11,067 nt of DNA from Burkholderiales bacterium (GCA_947372535.1 CANBUA010000147.1:1-11067); one strand, 5' to 3'; shown: positions 1 through 7,517, counted from the first letter of the stretch. Numbers and translations: made by a program. Notes: generated by a model from the letters alone, not told the origin.

Positions 1-460
1 TGACCAGTTGGGCCATGTCCTTGTCGCCCGTGGAGACGACGACCTGGTGCCCGCTGCTGACGGCCACGCAGCACAAGGTGCCGATGGCGTCGTCGGCCTC
101 GATGCCGGGCACCTCCAGGATGGGCCAGCCCAGCAGGCGCACCACCTCGTGGATGGGCTCGATTTGTAGCGCCAGGTCCTCGGGCATGGAGGCGCGGTTG
201 GCCTTGTAGAGCGGGTACCACTCGTCGCGGAAAGTCGGGCCCTTGGCGTCGAACACGCAGACCGCGTGCTCCGCATTGATCTGCTCGCGCAGGCGCTTGA
301 GCATGTTGACCATGCCGTGGATGGCGCCCGTGGGCTCGCCCTGTGGCCCACGCAGGTCGGGCATGGCATGGAAGGCACGGTAGAGGTAGCTGGAGCCGTC
401 CACCAGCAGCATGGTGGGTTTCGGGCTGGTCGTGGTGCTGGCGGCTGTATCGATCGTCAT
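1..460 (-). CDS. polA: DNA polymerase I, 5' part (5'-3' exonuclease domain), truncated by window edge
   Basis: DNA polymerase I removes RNA primers and fills gaps during replication and excision repair in the cytoplasm. Only the first 153 codons are present; the gene runs off the left edge. The visible part is the N-terminal 5'-3' exonuclease (FEN-like) domain. LLVDGSSYLYRAFHA (residues 18-32) holds the first metal-binding Asp (D21), followed by GEPTGAIHG (41-49), VFDAKGPTFRDE (69-80, second acidic site D71), GIEADDAIGT (119-128, the acidic cluster) and STGDKDMAQLV (143-153). The match to E. coli PolA runs nearly collinear. The ATG at 460 adds about 9 residues over E. coli; the ATG at residue 17 lies inside the first beta-strand and is too late. 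No Shine-Dalgarno sequence precedes the start. The proofreading and polymerase domains lie outside the window, so their integrity cannot be judged. Confidence 0.96.
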   Translation of the reverse strand, partial: MTIDTAASTTTSPKPTMLLVDGSSYLYRAFHAMPDLRGPQGEPTGAIHGMVNMLKRLREQINAEHAVCVFDAKGPTFRDEWYPLYKANRASMPEDLALQIEPIHEVVRLLGWPILEVPGIEADDAIGTLCCVAVSSGHQVVVSTGDKDMAQLV

Positions 461-465
461 GCCTG

Positions 466-479
466 CATTGTGCCGCCTG
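466..479 (-). repeat. 14-base shared upstream element, copy 1 (before polA)
   Basis: CAGGCGGCACAATG on the minus strand begins 19 bases and ends 6 bases before the polA ATG. The identical 14 bases occur at 6308-6321 before recG, in the same orientation toward the gene. Flanking bases differ. It contains the -10-like CACAAT. Confidence 0.6.
467..472 (-). promoter_or_regulatory. Possible -10 element just upstream of polA
   Basis: Read on the minus strand, CACAAT (4 of 6 matches to TATAAT) lies 6 bases before the polA ATG, inside a 14-base sequence also found upstream of recG. Transcription from it would begin at or next to the ATG, giving a leaderless or nearly leaderless mRNA, which would fit the missing ribosome binding site. 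No good -35 box is visible at 16-18 bases spacing, so this is a weak call. Confidence 0.25.
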
Positions 480-539
480 CCGCTCAGCTCATGACCGGGC
501 GATGCGGCTCCGCAAAAGGATGCCCGCTGGGCGCCCATG

Positions 540-563
540 AAAAAGGCCACCTCGCGGTGGCCT
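540..563 (-). terminator. Intrinsic (rho-independent) terminator of the outer-membrane protein gene
   Basis: On the minus strand the sequence forms a perfect 7-bp GC-rich stem, GGCCACC and GGTGGCC, around a 4-base GCGA loop, followed directly by five T residues. It starts about 33 bases downstream of the stop of the outer-membrane protein gene and 80 bases upstream of the polA start, so it should separate the two transcription units. This is the textbook arrangement and the strongest terminator in the window. Confidence 0.9.
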
Positions 564-595
564 GATCTAACCTCTGTTGAGGGCGCTGTCGCTAA

Positions 596-1231
596 TCAGC
601 GCTCGACACCCACGCCGAAAGAGAACATGTGGAAGTTCTCGTTGCGCTTGTTGCGCATGGTGTCGTAGCTGGAATAAAGGCGGATGTATTCGGTGACTTG
701 GTAGGACAGGCCCAGGCCCAGGAAAGGCACGACCTTGTGCTCGCTGAACTCTTCGGGGCCAGCGCCAAAAGATTGGGTACCACGGGTGGTCACACGGGCT
801 ACCCCAAAACGAATGTGCTGGCGCAGGATGCCGAACATCTCGTTGGACCAATCGATGCCCAGCGATACCGCGTGGTCATCCGAATTCACGGCGGTGCGCG
901 TACCCAGCGATGGGTTGATGAAGTTCGAACCCTGCGTGGCGTTGAACTTGCCCAAGTAATAAAAGCCGACTTCAGCCGCCAGATTGGGGGTGAAGCGGTA
1001 ACCGCCGAACACCTTGCCGCCAATGCGTTGTTTTTCGCAGACCAGCGTGCCATCGCAATCCTGGCCGGAGTACATCAAGCCCAGCGAACTGGCAGCGTAG
1101 ATTGATCCGGGTTTGAACATGTCCTGCAATTGGGCTTGAGCAGGCGTCACCGAACCGATGGCGGCCACCACGGCAGCAGCGGTGAACAGGCGGCGGGCGA
1201 TGGGGGCAGAGCGTGTCGCGAGGAAATTCAT
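596..1231 (-). CDS. Small outer-membrane beta-barrel protein (OmpA-barrel/OMP_b-brl-like)
   Basis: This encodes a 211-residue secreted protein predicted to sit in the outer membrane. An N-terminal signal peptide is plain: basic start (R7, R13, R14), hydrophobic core of Ala/Val/Ile (15-28) and an AQA cleavage site, probably after A33. The mature part shows about eight alternating hydrophobic, Gly/aromatic-rich strands, for example IGGKVFGGYRFT, AAEVGFYYLGKF, FLGLGLSYQVT and FHMFSFGVGVER, as in eight-stranded OmpA-type barrels. Two cysteines (C59, C65) in the first extracellular-loop region could form a disulfide. The last residue is Arg rather than the usual Phe. I chose the ATG at 1231; a TTG seven codons upstream has no ribosome binding site and would only lengthen the signal peptide. 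The gene is transcribed alone, with a terminator downstream. Ligand and role are unknown. Confidence 0.82.
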   Translation of the reverse strand: MNFLATRSAPIARRLFTAAAVVAAIGSVTPAQAQLQDMFKPGSIYAASSLGLMYSGQDCDGTLVCEKQRIGGKVFGGYRFTPNLAAEVGFYYLGKFNATQGSNFINPSLGTRTAVNSDDHAVSLGIDWSNEMFGILRQHIRFGVARVTTRGTQSFGAGPEEFSEHKVVPFLGLGLSYQVTEYIRLYSSYDTMRNKRNENFHMFSFGVGVER

Positions 1232-1366
1232 GGCGGTCTTCGAAAGGGGCAAAAACGAGGCCGTGATCTGTGACGATAAATTGCGGCCAACCTCCGGAGT
1301 CTGCCACAGCGAAACCTACAATCACACACTCCGTCGCCCGCATCCGCTGAGGGTTTACACGCAATC
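1232..1366. promoter_or_regulatory. Divergent intergenic region between the outer-membrane protein gene and thrB
   Basis: These 135 bases must hold the promoters for both the leftward barrel gene and the rightward thrB unit. On the plus strand TACAAT (1317-1322, 5 of 6 to the -10 consensus) lies 44 bases before the thrB ATG, without a good -35 box. On the minus strand I see no convincing promoter hexamers. A TGAGGG sequence (1349-1354) could be a distant ribosome binding site for thrB. No operator palindrome is evident. Confidence 0.45.
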
Positions 1367-2347
1367 ATGGCCGTTTTCACCGAAGTCTCGTCCCAAGAAG
1401 CTCAGGGTCTGTTGACCCAGCTGCACCTGGGCCAACTGCAATCCCTTCACGGGTCCACCTCAGGCATCGAGAACACCAACTACTTTGTCGCCACCGACCA
1501 GGGCGATTACGTGCTGACCCTGTTCGAGCGTTTGAGCTTCGAGCAACTGCCCTTTTACCTGAACCTGATGCGCCACCTGGCCAGCCACGGCATCCCCGTG
1601 CCTGCCCCCCAGCCGGATCAGCAAGGTGACATCCTGCTGTCGCTCAAGGGCAAGCCTGCTGCCGTGGTGAACCGCCTGGCCGGGCGCAACCAGCTCGATC
1701 CGCAGGTGCCCGATGTCGAACAGGTGGGCGCCATGCTGGCCCGCATGCACCTGGCCGGACAGAGCTTTGACATGCAGCAGCCCAATCTGCGGGGGCTGGA
1801 CTGGTGGATCAGCACCATCCCGGTTGTCCTCCCCCACCTGGCTGCCGCCCAGGCCGCGCTGATCTCGACCGAGCTTCGGGATCAGCAGGCGCTGGCCGCC
1901 ACGCCCCAACACCAGGGCCTGCCGCATGGCCCTATCCACGCCGACCTGTTCCGCGACAACGTCATGTTCGATGGCCCCGCGCTGTCGGGCTTCTTCGACT
2001 TCTACTTCGCGGGCTGCGACGCTTTTCTCTTCGACATCGCCGTGTGCCTCAACGACTGGTGCATCGACCTGGCCACGGGTGAGTTGGACACCGCACGGGC
2101 GCAAGCCATGGTCGCAGCCTACGACCAGGTGCGCGCCTTGACCGACGACGAAATCGCCCTGCTGCCCATGGCCTTGCGGGCCGCGGCCCTGCGCTTCTGG
2201 ACCTCGCGGCTGTGGGATTTTCACCTGCCGCGCGACGCCAGCATGCTCAAACCGCACGACCCGACGCATTTCGAACGCGTGCTGCGTGCCCGTGTCGAGC
2301 GTCCCTGGCGCTACACACGCGCCACCACGAGATCGGCGGGCGCATGA
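1367..2347 (+). CDS. thrB: Homoserine kinase, type II (APH-fold family)
   Basis: The enzyme phosphorylates L-homoserine with ATP to give O-phosphohomoserine, the step before threonine synthase, in the cytoplasm. The 326-residue protein belongs to the aminoglycoside-phosphotransferase-like ThrB family (thrB_alt), not the GHMP-kinase ThrB of E. coli. Visible marks are the nucleotide loop GSTSGIENTNYF (29-40), the family sequence YVLTLFE (48-54) with the GIPVPAP turn (75-81), the catalytic loop HADLFRDNV (191-199; catalytic D193, metal ligand N198) and the metal-binding segment FFDFYFAG (209-216; D211). Length and N-terminus (MAVFTEV) fit the family. It shares a 4-base ATGA overlap with the next gene, so the two are very likely translated from one message. 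Confidence 0.95.
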   Translation: MAVFTEVSSQEAQGLLTQLHLGQLQSLHGSTSGIENTNYFVATDQGDYVLTLFERLSFEQLPFYLNLMRHLASHGIPVPAPQPDQQGDILLSLKGKPAAVVNRLAGRNQLDPQVPDVEQVGAMLARMHLAGQSFDMQQPNLRGLDWWISTIPVVLPHLAAAQAALISTELRDQQALAATPQHQGLPHGPIHADLFRDNVMFDGPALSGFFDFYFAGCDAFLFDIAVCLNDWCIDLATGELDTARAQAMVAAYDQVRALTDDEIALLPMALRAAALRFWTSRLWDFHLPRDASMLKPHDPTHFERVLRARVERPWRYTRATTRSAGA

Positions 2348-3198
2348 AGTTACGTGTGCTGCCCGCCTCGCGCGGGTGGGTCTGGGCTCGCCAAGGTGTG
2401 TTGCTTTGCCGTCAGCAGACCCTGGGCTTCGTCAGCCTGCTGGGCCTGTTCATCACGGGCGCCATGGTGCTGATGGCCATCCCGGCCATCGGGCCGCTGC
2501 TGGTGATCGCCGCCATGCCAGCAGCCTGGATGGCCTTCATGCTGGCCTCGCGTCGCGTGATGTTGGGTCAGCGCATCACGCCAGGCGTGATGATCGAGGC
2601 GCTCAAGGACCCCGTCACGCGCCAGCAATGGTGGCGCCTGGGCTCGCTCTATGCCATGGCCACCGTGCTGGTGATGGTGCTGGCCAGCCTCCTGGGGCCG
2701 GACATGGACAGCCTGGTCAAGGCGCTGGAAGCAGCCAAGGATTCAGAAGACGCGCTGGGCGATCCGGTGCTGATCCAGAGCATGCTCTGGCGCATCGGCC
2801 TGACCTTGCCCGTGAGCCTGGTGTTCTGGCACGTGCCGGCGTTGATCCACTGGGCACGCTTGCCGCTGGGCAAGGCCTTGTTCTTCAGCGCGGTGGCTTG
2901 CTGGCGCAACCTGGGCGCTTTCACCGTCTATGGCGCTTGCTGGGTGGCCATGATCCTGCTGGTGGGCGTGCCCATTCAACTGATCGCGGCCATCATCCCC
3001 GAGCCGACCATCGCCACCATGTTCGCGGCCGCCGCAGGCCTGTGGGTGGCCTCGGCCTTTTACGCCTCGCTGTATTTCTCGGTGGTCGAGTGCTTCGATG
3101 CCAGCCGGGACGATGGCTCGCAAGATTGGTCCGTGGAAGAAGACCAAGGCAAGGACAAACCAGCCCTCGATCAGGCAGAGCCGCCGCTCGAGCCCTGA
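2344..3198 (+). CDS. BPSS1780-type polytopic inner-membrane protein, function unknown
   Basis: This encodes a 284-residue integral membrane protein starting at the ATG that overlaps the thrB stop. A short amphipathic N-terminus (MKLRVLPASRGWVWARQG) is followed by roughly six hydrophobic segments: about 27-47, 50-69, 98-117, 150-172, 192-218 and 223-247. A hydrophilic loop (119-140) and an acidic, charged C-terminal tail (251-284) flank them. The N-terminal pattern of a conserved GW after a basic and proline stretch, then paired helices, resembles the proteins annotated as BPSS1780 family in Burkholderiales. That assignment is from memory of the family, and no activity is known to me. Coupling to thrB suggests coexpression but does not prove a threonine-related role. 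A longer reading from 2212 in this frame is an open extension into thrB and was not used. Confidence 0.8.
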   Translation: MKLRVLPASRGWVWARQGVLLCRQQTLGFVSLLGLFITGAMVLMAIPAIGPLLVIAAMPAAWMAFMLASRRVMLGQRITPGVMIEALKDPVTRQQWWRLGSLYAMATVLVMVLASLLGPDMDSLVKALEAAKDSEDALGDPVLIQSMLWRIGLTLPVSLVFWHVPALIHWARLPLGKALFFSAVACWRNLGAFTVYGACWVAMILLVGVPIQLIAAIIPEPTIATMFAAAAGLWVASAFYASLYFSVVECFDASRDDGSQDWSVEEDQGKDKPALDQAEPPLEP

Positions 3199-3199
3199 A

Positions 3200-3233
3200 T
3201 CAAGCTGCTCAAGCCCTTCAAGCTGTTAGCTTG
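3200..3233. repeat. Short direct repeat plus hairpin at a convergent gene end
   Basis: TCAAGCTG occurs twice, at 3200-3207 and 3218-3225. The second copy forms one arm of a perfect inverted repeat, CAAGCT (3219-3224), loop GTT, AGCTTG (3228-3233). The cluster sits at the convergence of the membrane-protein gene (stop 3198) and oxyR (stop 3218-3220), so the hairpin includes the last oxyR codons. No T-tract follows on either strand, so a terminator role is possible but not shown. Confidence 0.4.
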
Positions 3234-4144
3234 GTCGTGCCTTCCAACGGGCAGGCGTAAACCGCATTGCGCAGCGCAGCGATCGCCTCGTAGCGCGTGA
3301 AGCTGCGGCGCCAGACCAGCACCACCCTGCGCGTGGGCACATCCTGCGCCTCAAACGGGATGTAGACGATGTGCGGCTGCGGCTCCTTGGGCACGCTCAG
3401 GCGCGGCACCACGGTCACGCCCATCCCCGAGGCCACCATGTACTTGATGGTCTCCAGGGACGATCCCTCGAAGTTCTTGCGGATGCCTTCGGCGTCGCTT
3501 GAAAAGCGCGCGAATTCGGGGCAGACCTCCAGCACGTGGTCGCGGAAGCAATGGCCGGTGCCCAGCAGCAGCATGGTCTCCTGCTTGAGTTCATCGGCGC
3601 TGATGGCCGTGCGCGTGGCCAGTGGGTGGTCATGCGGCACGGCCACCATGAAGGGCTCTTCGTACAGCGGCGCCACGGCCAGGCCAGCGTCGGTGAAGGG
3701 CTCGGCCAGGATGGCGCAGTCGAGCTCGCCGGTGCGCAGCATCTCCAGCAGCTTGACCGTGAAGTTTTCCTGCAGCATCAGAGGCATTTGCGGCACGTGG
3801 GTGATGACGTGGCGCACCAGGTCGGGCAGCAGGTAGGGGCCAATCGTGTAGATCACACCCAAGCGCAGGGAACCGGCCAGCGGGTCCTTGCCGCGCTTGG
3901 CGATCTCCTTGATGGTGGCCGCCTGATCGAGCACCGTCTGGGCCTGGCGCACGATGTCCTCACCCAGCGGGGTCACGGTGACTTCGCTGCTGCCGCGCTC
4001 GAAGAGCTTGACGTCGAGCTCTTCTTCGAGCTTCTTGACGGCCGATGACAGCGTGGGCTGGGCCACAAAGCAGGCTTCGGCGGCACGGCCAAAGTGTCTT
4101 TCGCGGGCCACGGCCACGATGTAGCGCAGTTCGGTGAGGGTCAT
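3218..4144 (-). CDS. oxyR: Peroxide-sensing LysR-type transcriptional activator OxyR
   Basis: OxyR senses hydrogen peroxide by forming a disulfide between two cysteines and then activates defence genes such as catalase and alkyl hydroperoxide reductase. The 308-residue protein has the N-terminal winged-helix domain (residues 1-60: MTLTELRYIVAVARERHFGR, then AQPTLSSAVKKLEEEL), a linker helix (60-88) and a two-lobed regulatory domain. The motif GTGHCFRDHVLEVC places the redox cysteines at 199 and 208, the same numbers as in E. coli OxyR, which identifies the subfamily. The ATG at 4144 gives the canonical LysR N-terminus; the frame stays open to 4507, but that extension runs inside recG and lacks homology. 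It lies 25 bases after recG on the same strand, so readthrough from recG is likely. No clear ribosome binding site is visible. Confidence 0.96.
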   Translation of the reverse strand: MTLTELRYIVAVARERHFGRAAEACFVAQPTLSSAVKKLEEELDVKLFERGSSEVTVTPLGEDIVRQAQTVLDQAATIKEIAKRGKDPLAGSLRLGVIYTIGPYLLPDLVRHVITHVPQMPLMLQENFTVKLLEMLRTGELDCAILAEPFTDAGLAVAPLYEEPFMVAVPHDHPLATRTAISADELKQETMLLLGTGHCFRDHVLEVCPEFARFSSDAEGIRKNFEGSSLETIKYMVASGMGVTVVPRLSVPKEPQPHIVYIPFEAQDVPTRRVVLVWRRSFTRYEAIAALRNAVYACPLEGTTKLTA

Positions 4145-4169
4145 GGGGCCCGATCTTAAGCCTGCGGCC

Positions 4170-6296
4170 CTAGGCCTTGAGGTACTGGGCTTTTGAACCC
4201 AGCCAGCGGGCGATGTGCTGGGCGGCGGCTTCGGGGTACTGCTCAAGCAGGACCTTGGCGGAAGCCTGGGCCTTGTCCAACAGCGCCAGGTCCTGCCCGA
4301 AATCGGCGAAACGCAGCAGCGCTGCGCCCGATTGGCGCGCGCCCATGAACTCGCCAGGGCCACGGATGTCCAGGTCGCGGCGGGCAATCTCGAAGCCGTC
4401 CGTCGTCTCGGACATGGCCTTGAGGCGCGCCTTGCCCTGGTCCGACAAAGGGCTGCTGTAGAGCAGCACGCACACGCTGGCCACGGCTCCGCGCCCCACC
4501 CGGCCACGCAACTGGTGCAACTGGCTCAAGCCGAATCGCTCGGCGTGCTCAATCACCATCAGGCTGGCATTGGGCACGTCCACGCCCACTTCGATCACGG
4601 TGGTGGCCACCAGCACAGAAACCTCGTTGGCGGCGAATTGCGCCATCACCGCGGTCTTGTCCGCCGTGGGCAGTCGCCCGTGCAGCAGGCCGACCGCATG
4701 GCCGGTCAGAGACTCGGCCAGCTCTTCGTGCGTCTGGGTGACGTTGCTCAGGTCCAGCGGCGGGCGCTTGGTGGTGGCGGCACGGCCGGCCTTGGCATCA
4801 GCCAGTTCATCTGCCTCTTCGGTCTCGTCGATGAGGGGGCAGACCCAGTAGACTTGGCTGCCCTTGGCCACCTCGTCTCGGATGCGCTCGATGACCTCGG
4901 CGCGGCGACCATCGCCGAACACCTTGGTGACGATGGGTGTGCGCCCGGGCGGCAGTTCGTCGATGGTGCTCACGTCCAGGTCGGCCAGGTAGGTCATGGC
5001 CAGGGTGCGCGGGATGGGGGTGGCGCTCATCATCAAGGAATGCGCCTCCAGCCCGTCGGGGCTTTGCAGCTTGTGGCGCAGTTGCAGGCGCTGGGCCACG
5101 CCGAAGCGATGCTGCTCGTCGATCAGGGCCAGACCCAGCTTGGCAAAACTCACCTGATCCTGGATCACGGCGTGCGTGCCGACGATCAGTTGCGCCTCGC
5201 CGCTGGCCACCGATTCAAGCTGCGCGCGTTTGGCTTTGGCCTTGAGGCTGCCCGTGAGCCAGGCCACCTTCACGCCCAGCGGCTCCAGCCAGCTCACCAG
5301 CTTGCGGAAGTGCTGCTCGGCCAGGATCTCCGTGGGCGCCATGAGGGCGCACTGCCAGCCGTTGTCGATGGCGACCGCCGCGGCCAGCGCGGCCACCACC
5401 GTCTTGCCCGAGCCCACGTCGCCTTGCAACAACCGATGCATGGGGATGGGGCGGGCGATGTCGAGCGCGACCTCTTCGACCACGCGGCGCTGGGCATCGG
5501 TCAAGGCAAAGGGCAGCACAGCCAGTAGGCGTTCGTGCAGACCACCAGGGCGTGTCACCAAGGCGGGCGCACGCAACTGCGCACGCTCCTGGCGGGCCAG
5601 CAGTTGCGAGGCCTGCTGGGCCAGCAGCTCCTCGTATTTCAGCCTTTGCCAGGCGGGGTGGCTGTGGTCTGCCAGCGCCTCGCTGGAGACCTGCGGGCTG
5701 GGGTGGTGCAGAAAATTCAAGGCCTCGCGCAGGCTGGGCAAGCCGCGCGGCAGCAAAGGCGGCGGGATGATGTCGCTCAAAGGCGCGCGTTGCAGGCCGC
5801 CGGCCACCGCCTTGCGCAGGTAGGCTTGGGGCAGCATCGCCGAGGTCGGGTAGACCGGTGTGAGCGAGGTCGCCAAAGGGGTGTCCTCGTTCACCAGCCG
5901 CACGGCGGGGTGGACCATCTCCCGACCGAAAAAACCGATGCGTGATTCGCCCCGCACCCGCAATCTTGCCCCTGGGATCCAGGCCTTTTGCTGGGTGCCG
6001 TAGAAATTGAGGAAGCGCAGGAGCAGCACGCCGCTGCCATCGTCCAGCTTGATGACCAATTGGCGGCGCTGGCGCAGGTCCACGCGGCTCTCGCGCACCA
6101 CGCCCTCGACCTGGGCCGTCTGGCCATCGCGCAGGTCGGCGACGCGGATCAGGCGGGTTTCATCTTCGTAGCGCAGGGGCAAGTGCAAGGCCAGGTCAAT
6201 GTCACGCGCCAAGCCCAGCTTGAGCATGGCCTTGGCGGGCGCGGACAGGGCGGAGGTGGCGGTCGAGGCTGGCACGTGGGCGTGAGGAGGCGACAA
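4170..6296 (-). CDS. recG: ATP-dependent DNA helicase RecG
   Basis: RecG remodels stalled replication forks and branch-migrates Holliday junctions. The 708-residue protein has the full family layout: an N-terminal wedge/OB-fold region (about 37-135: [36 protein letters not shown]) and two helicase lobes. Motifs are [10 protein letters not shown] (263-272), Walker A GDVGSGKT (292-299), [10 protein letters not shown] (320-329), GTHAVIQD (373-380), DEQHRFGV (393-400), [10 protein letters not shown] (424-433), [14 protein letters not shown] (564-577) and motif [11 protein letters not shown] (595-603), followed by the C-terminal segment [10 protein letters not shown] (648-657). The start is uncertain. 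The TTG at 6296 gives an N-terminus about as long as that of E. coli RecG; a GTG at 6275 and an ATG at 6227 are the other in-frame choices, and none has a good ribosome binding site. A stop codon at 6300-6302 bars anything longer. Confidence 0.95.
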   Translation of the reverse strand: MSPPHAHVPASTATSALSAPAKAMLKLGLARDIDLALHLPLRYEDETRLIRVADLRDGQTAQVEGVVRESRVDLRQRRQLVIKLDDGSGVLLLRFLNFYGTQQKAWIPGARLRVRGESRIGFFGREMVHPAVRLVNEDTPLATSLTPVYPTSAMLPQAYLRKAVAGGLQRAPLSDIIPPPLLPRGLPSLREALNFLHHPSPQVSSEALADHSHPAWQRLKYEELLAQQASQLLARQERAQLRAPALVTRPGGLHERLLAVLPFALTDAQRRVVEEVALDIARPIPMHRLLQGDVGSGKTVVAALAAAVAIDNGWQCALMAPTEILAEQHFRKLVSWLEPLGVKVAWLTGSLKAKAKRAQLESVASGEAQLIVGTHAVIQDQVSFAKLGLALIDEQHRFGVAQRLQLRHKLQSPDGLEAHSLMMSATPIPRTLAMTYLADLDVSTIDELPPGRTPIVTKVFGDGRRAEVIERIRDEVAKGSQVYWVCPLIDETEEADELADAKAGRAATTKRPPLDLSNVTQTHEELAESLTGHAVGLLHGRLPTADKTAVMAQFAANEVSVLVATTVIEVGVDVPNASLMVIEHAERFGLSQLHQLRGRVGRGAVASVCVLLYSSPLSDQGKARLKAMSETTDGFEIARRDLDIRGPGEFMGARQSGAALLRFADFGQDLALLDKAQASAKVLLEQYPEAAAQHIARWLGSKAQYLKA

Positions 6297-6419
6297 AGGT
6301 CAGTGGCCATTGTGCCGCCTGTCACCGCCCAGCCAGGCCGCCGGCGACTCCCCCATCGTTGTGATGGACAATCGCGGGTTTTATCAAATTGGCACGGGGC
6401 CTGTCCGCCCCTCAATGAC
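6297..6419. promoter_or_regulatory. Divergent intergenic region between recG and queA
   Basis: These 123 bases should carry promoters for recG (leftward) and the queA set (rightward). For queA a weak pair, TTGTGA (6359-6364) and TATCAA (6382-6387) with a 17-base spacer, matches the sigma-70 consensus at 4 of 6 positions each; GACAAT (6367-6372) is another -10-like sequence. For recG, CACAAT on the minus strand (6309-6314) lies 12 bases before the TTG start, inside the 14-base sequence shared with polA. There is no evident operator. Confidence 0.4.
6308..6321 (-). repeat. 14-base shared upstream element, copy 2 (before recG)
   Basis: CAGGCGGCACAATG on the minus strand, identical to the copy before polA, ends 11 bases before the TTG start assigned to recG. 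Its CACAAT could act as a -10 element with a leader of only about six bases. The ATG contained in it is out of frame with recG. Confidence 0.6.
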
Positions 6420-7517
6420 ATGCTTGAGCACCCTACGTCCATCGCCCGCGCCTACACCGTCAGCGATTTCGACTTCGATTTGCCCGATGCCCTCATCGCG
6501 CAGACCCCCGCCCTGGAACGCACCGCCTCACGCCTGCTCGACGGCCTGAACCCTCAGCCCGTGGACCGGACCTTCAAGGACCTGCCCGACCTGCTCCAGC
6601 CTGGCGATTTGCTGGTGTTCAACAACACCAAGGTGATCAAGGCGCGGCTCTACGGCGCCAAGCTCAGCGGCGGTGCGGTCGAGGCGCTGGTCGAGCGCGT
6701 GCTGCCCGGCCAGGAGGTGCTGGCCCACCTGCGCGCCAGCAAATCGCCCAAGCCCGGCAGCACCGTGCGCTTTGCCGAAGCCTTCGATGCCAAGGTGCTG
6801 GGCCGCTGCGGCCCGGACGGCGGCATGTTCCACCTGCGTTTTGACGGCGACCCGTTGACCTTGCTGCAAGCGCACGGCCATGTGCCCCTGCCGCCCTACA
6901 TCACCCACTCGGACACCGCCGAGGACGAGCGCCGCTACCAAAGCGTGTTCGCCAGCCAGCCCGGTGCCGTGGCCGCGCCGACCGCCTCGCTGCACTTTGA
7001 CGAAGCGCTACTGGACCAATTGCGCAGCCGTGGCATCCACACCGCCGAGGTGACCCTGCACGTGGGCGCCGGCACCTTCCAGCCCGTGCGCACCGAGAAC
7101 CTGGCCGAGCACAAGATGCACAGCGAGTGGTTCGACGTGCCCGAGGCCACCGCCCAGGCCATCGCCGCGGCCAAGGCCCGGGGCGGCCGCGTGGTCTGCG
7201 TCGGCACGACCAGCCTGCGCGCCGTCGAATCGGCCGCCTTGAACGCTCCGGTGGGGCAATGGGTCCAGGTGGGCAGCCGCGACACCGACATCTTCATCAC
7301 CCCCGGCTTTCAGTTCAAGGTGGTCGATGTGCTGTTGACCAACTTCCACCTGCCCAAAAGCACTTTGATGATGCTGGTCAGCGCGCTGGCGGGCTTCGAC
7401 CACATCCGCACCTTGTACGGGCATGCCATTGCGCAGGGTTACCGCTTCTTCAGCTATGGTGATGCCATGCTGATCCAGCGGACCGATCAGCCCAAAACGA
7501 CAGGGGACGCGCATTGA
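6420..7517 (+). CDS. queA: S-adenosylmethionine:tRNA ribosyltransferase-isomerase
   Basis: QueA transfers and rearranges the ribosyl part of S-adenosylmethionine onto 7-aminomethyl-7-deazaguanine in tRNA, making epoxyqueuosine, the next-to-last form in queuosine synthesis. The 365-residue protein matches the family end to end: [14 protein letters not shown] (17-30), [14 protein letters not shown] (64-77), GHVPLPPYI (153-161), [13 protein letters not shown] (181-193), [12 protein letters not shown] (213-224), HKMHSEWF (231-238), [10 protein letters not shown] (262-271), [12 protein letters not shown] (292-303) and [12 protein letters not shown] (307-318). Length is close to the usual 350 or so. 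The ATG at 6420 is the only ATG or GTG/TTG candidate in its vicinity that fits the family N-terminus, although the frame stays open upstream into recG. The Shine-Dalgarno sequence is weak. It heads a plus-strand set with the kinase gene and tgt. Confidence 0.96.
   Translation: MLEHPTSIARAYTVSDFDFDLPDALIAQTPALERTASRLLDGLNPQPVDRTFKDLPDLLQPGDLLVFNNTKVIKARLYGAKLSGGAVEALVERVLPGQEVLAHLRASKSPKPGSTVRFAEAFDAKVLGRCGPDGGMFHLRFDGDPLTLLQAHGHVPLPPYITHSDTAEDERRYQSVFASQPGAVAAPTASLHFDEALLDQLRSRGIHTAEVTLHVGAGTFQPVRTENLAEHKMHSEWFDVPEATAQAIAAAKARGGRVVCVGTTSLRAVESAALNAPVGQWVQVGSRDTDIFITPGFQFKVVDVLLTNFHLPKSTLMMLVSALAGFDHIRTLYGHAIAQGYRFFSYGDAMLIQRTDQPKTTGDAH
7502..7516 (+). promoter_or_regulatory. Ribosome binding site and TTG start of the hybrid kinase gene
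   Basis: AGGGG (7502-7506) lies 7 bases before a TTG codon (7514-7516) that overlaps the queA TGA (7515-7517) as TTGA. This good spacing favours TTG over the first ATG at 7583, which has no ribosome binding site. It indicates translational coupling of the kinase to queA. Confidence 0.65.

Noticed and set aside
1232..1252. TTG start at 1252 for the outer-membrane protein
   Set aside because: There is no ribosome binding site before it, and the ATG at 1231 gives a normal-length signal peptide.
4147..4170. GGGCC/GGCCC inverted repeat between recG and oxyR, possibly hiding the oxyR start region
   Set aside because: The stem is only 5 bp with a 14-15 base loop in GC-rich DNA and has no downstream T-tract. 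Chance is the simplest account.
4145..4507. N-terminal extension of OxyR by 121 codons
   Set aside because: The frame is open but overlaps the conserved 3' end of recG. The LysR family begins exactly at the ATG at 4144.
4215..5528. Long open frame of 437 codons on the plus strand
   Set aside because: It lies wholly inside recG on the opposite strand. Its translation is rich in His, Gly, Gln and Ala without domain motifs, as expected of the reverse strand of a GC-rich gene.
5988..6419. Upstream extension of the queA frame by 144 codons
   Set aside because: It runs through the intergenic region into recG. QueA homology begins at the ATG at 6420.
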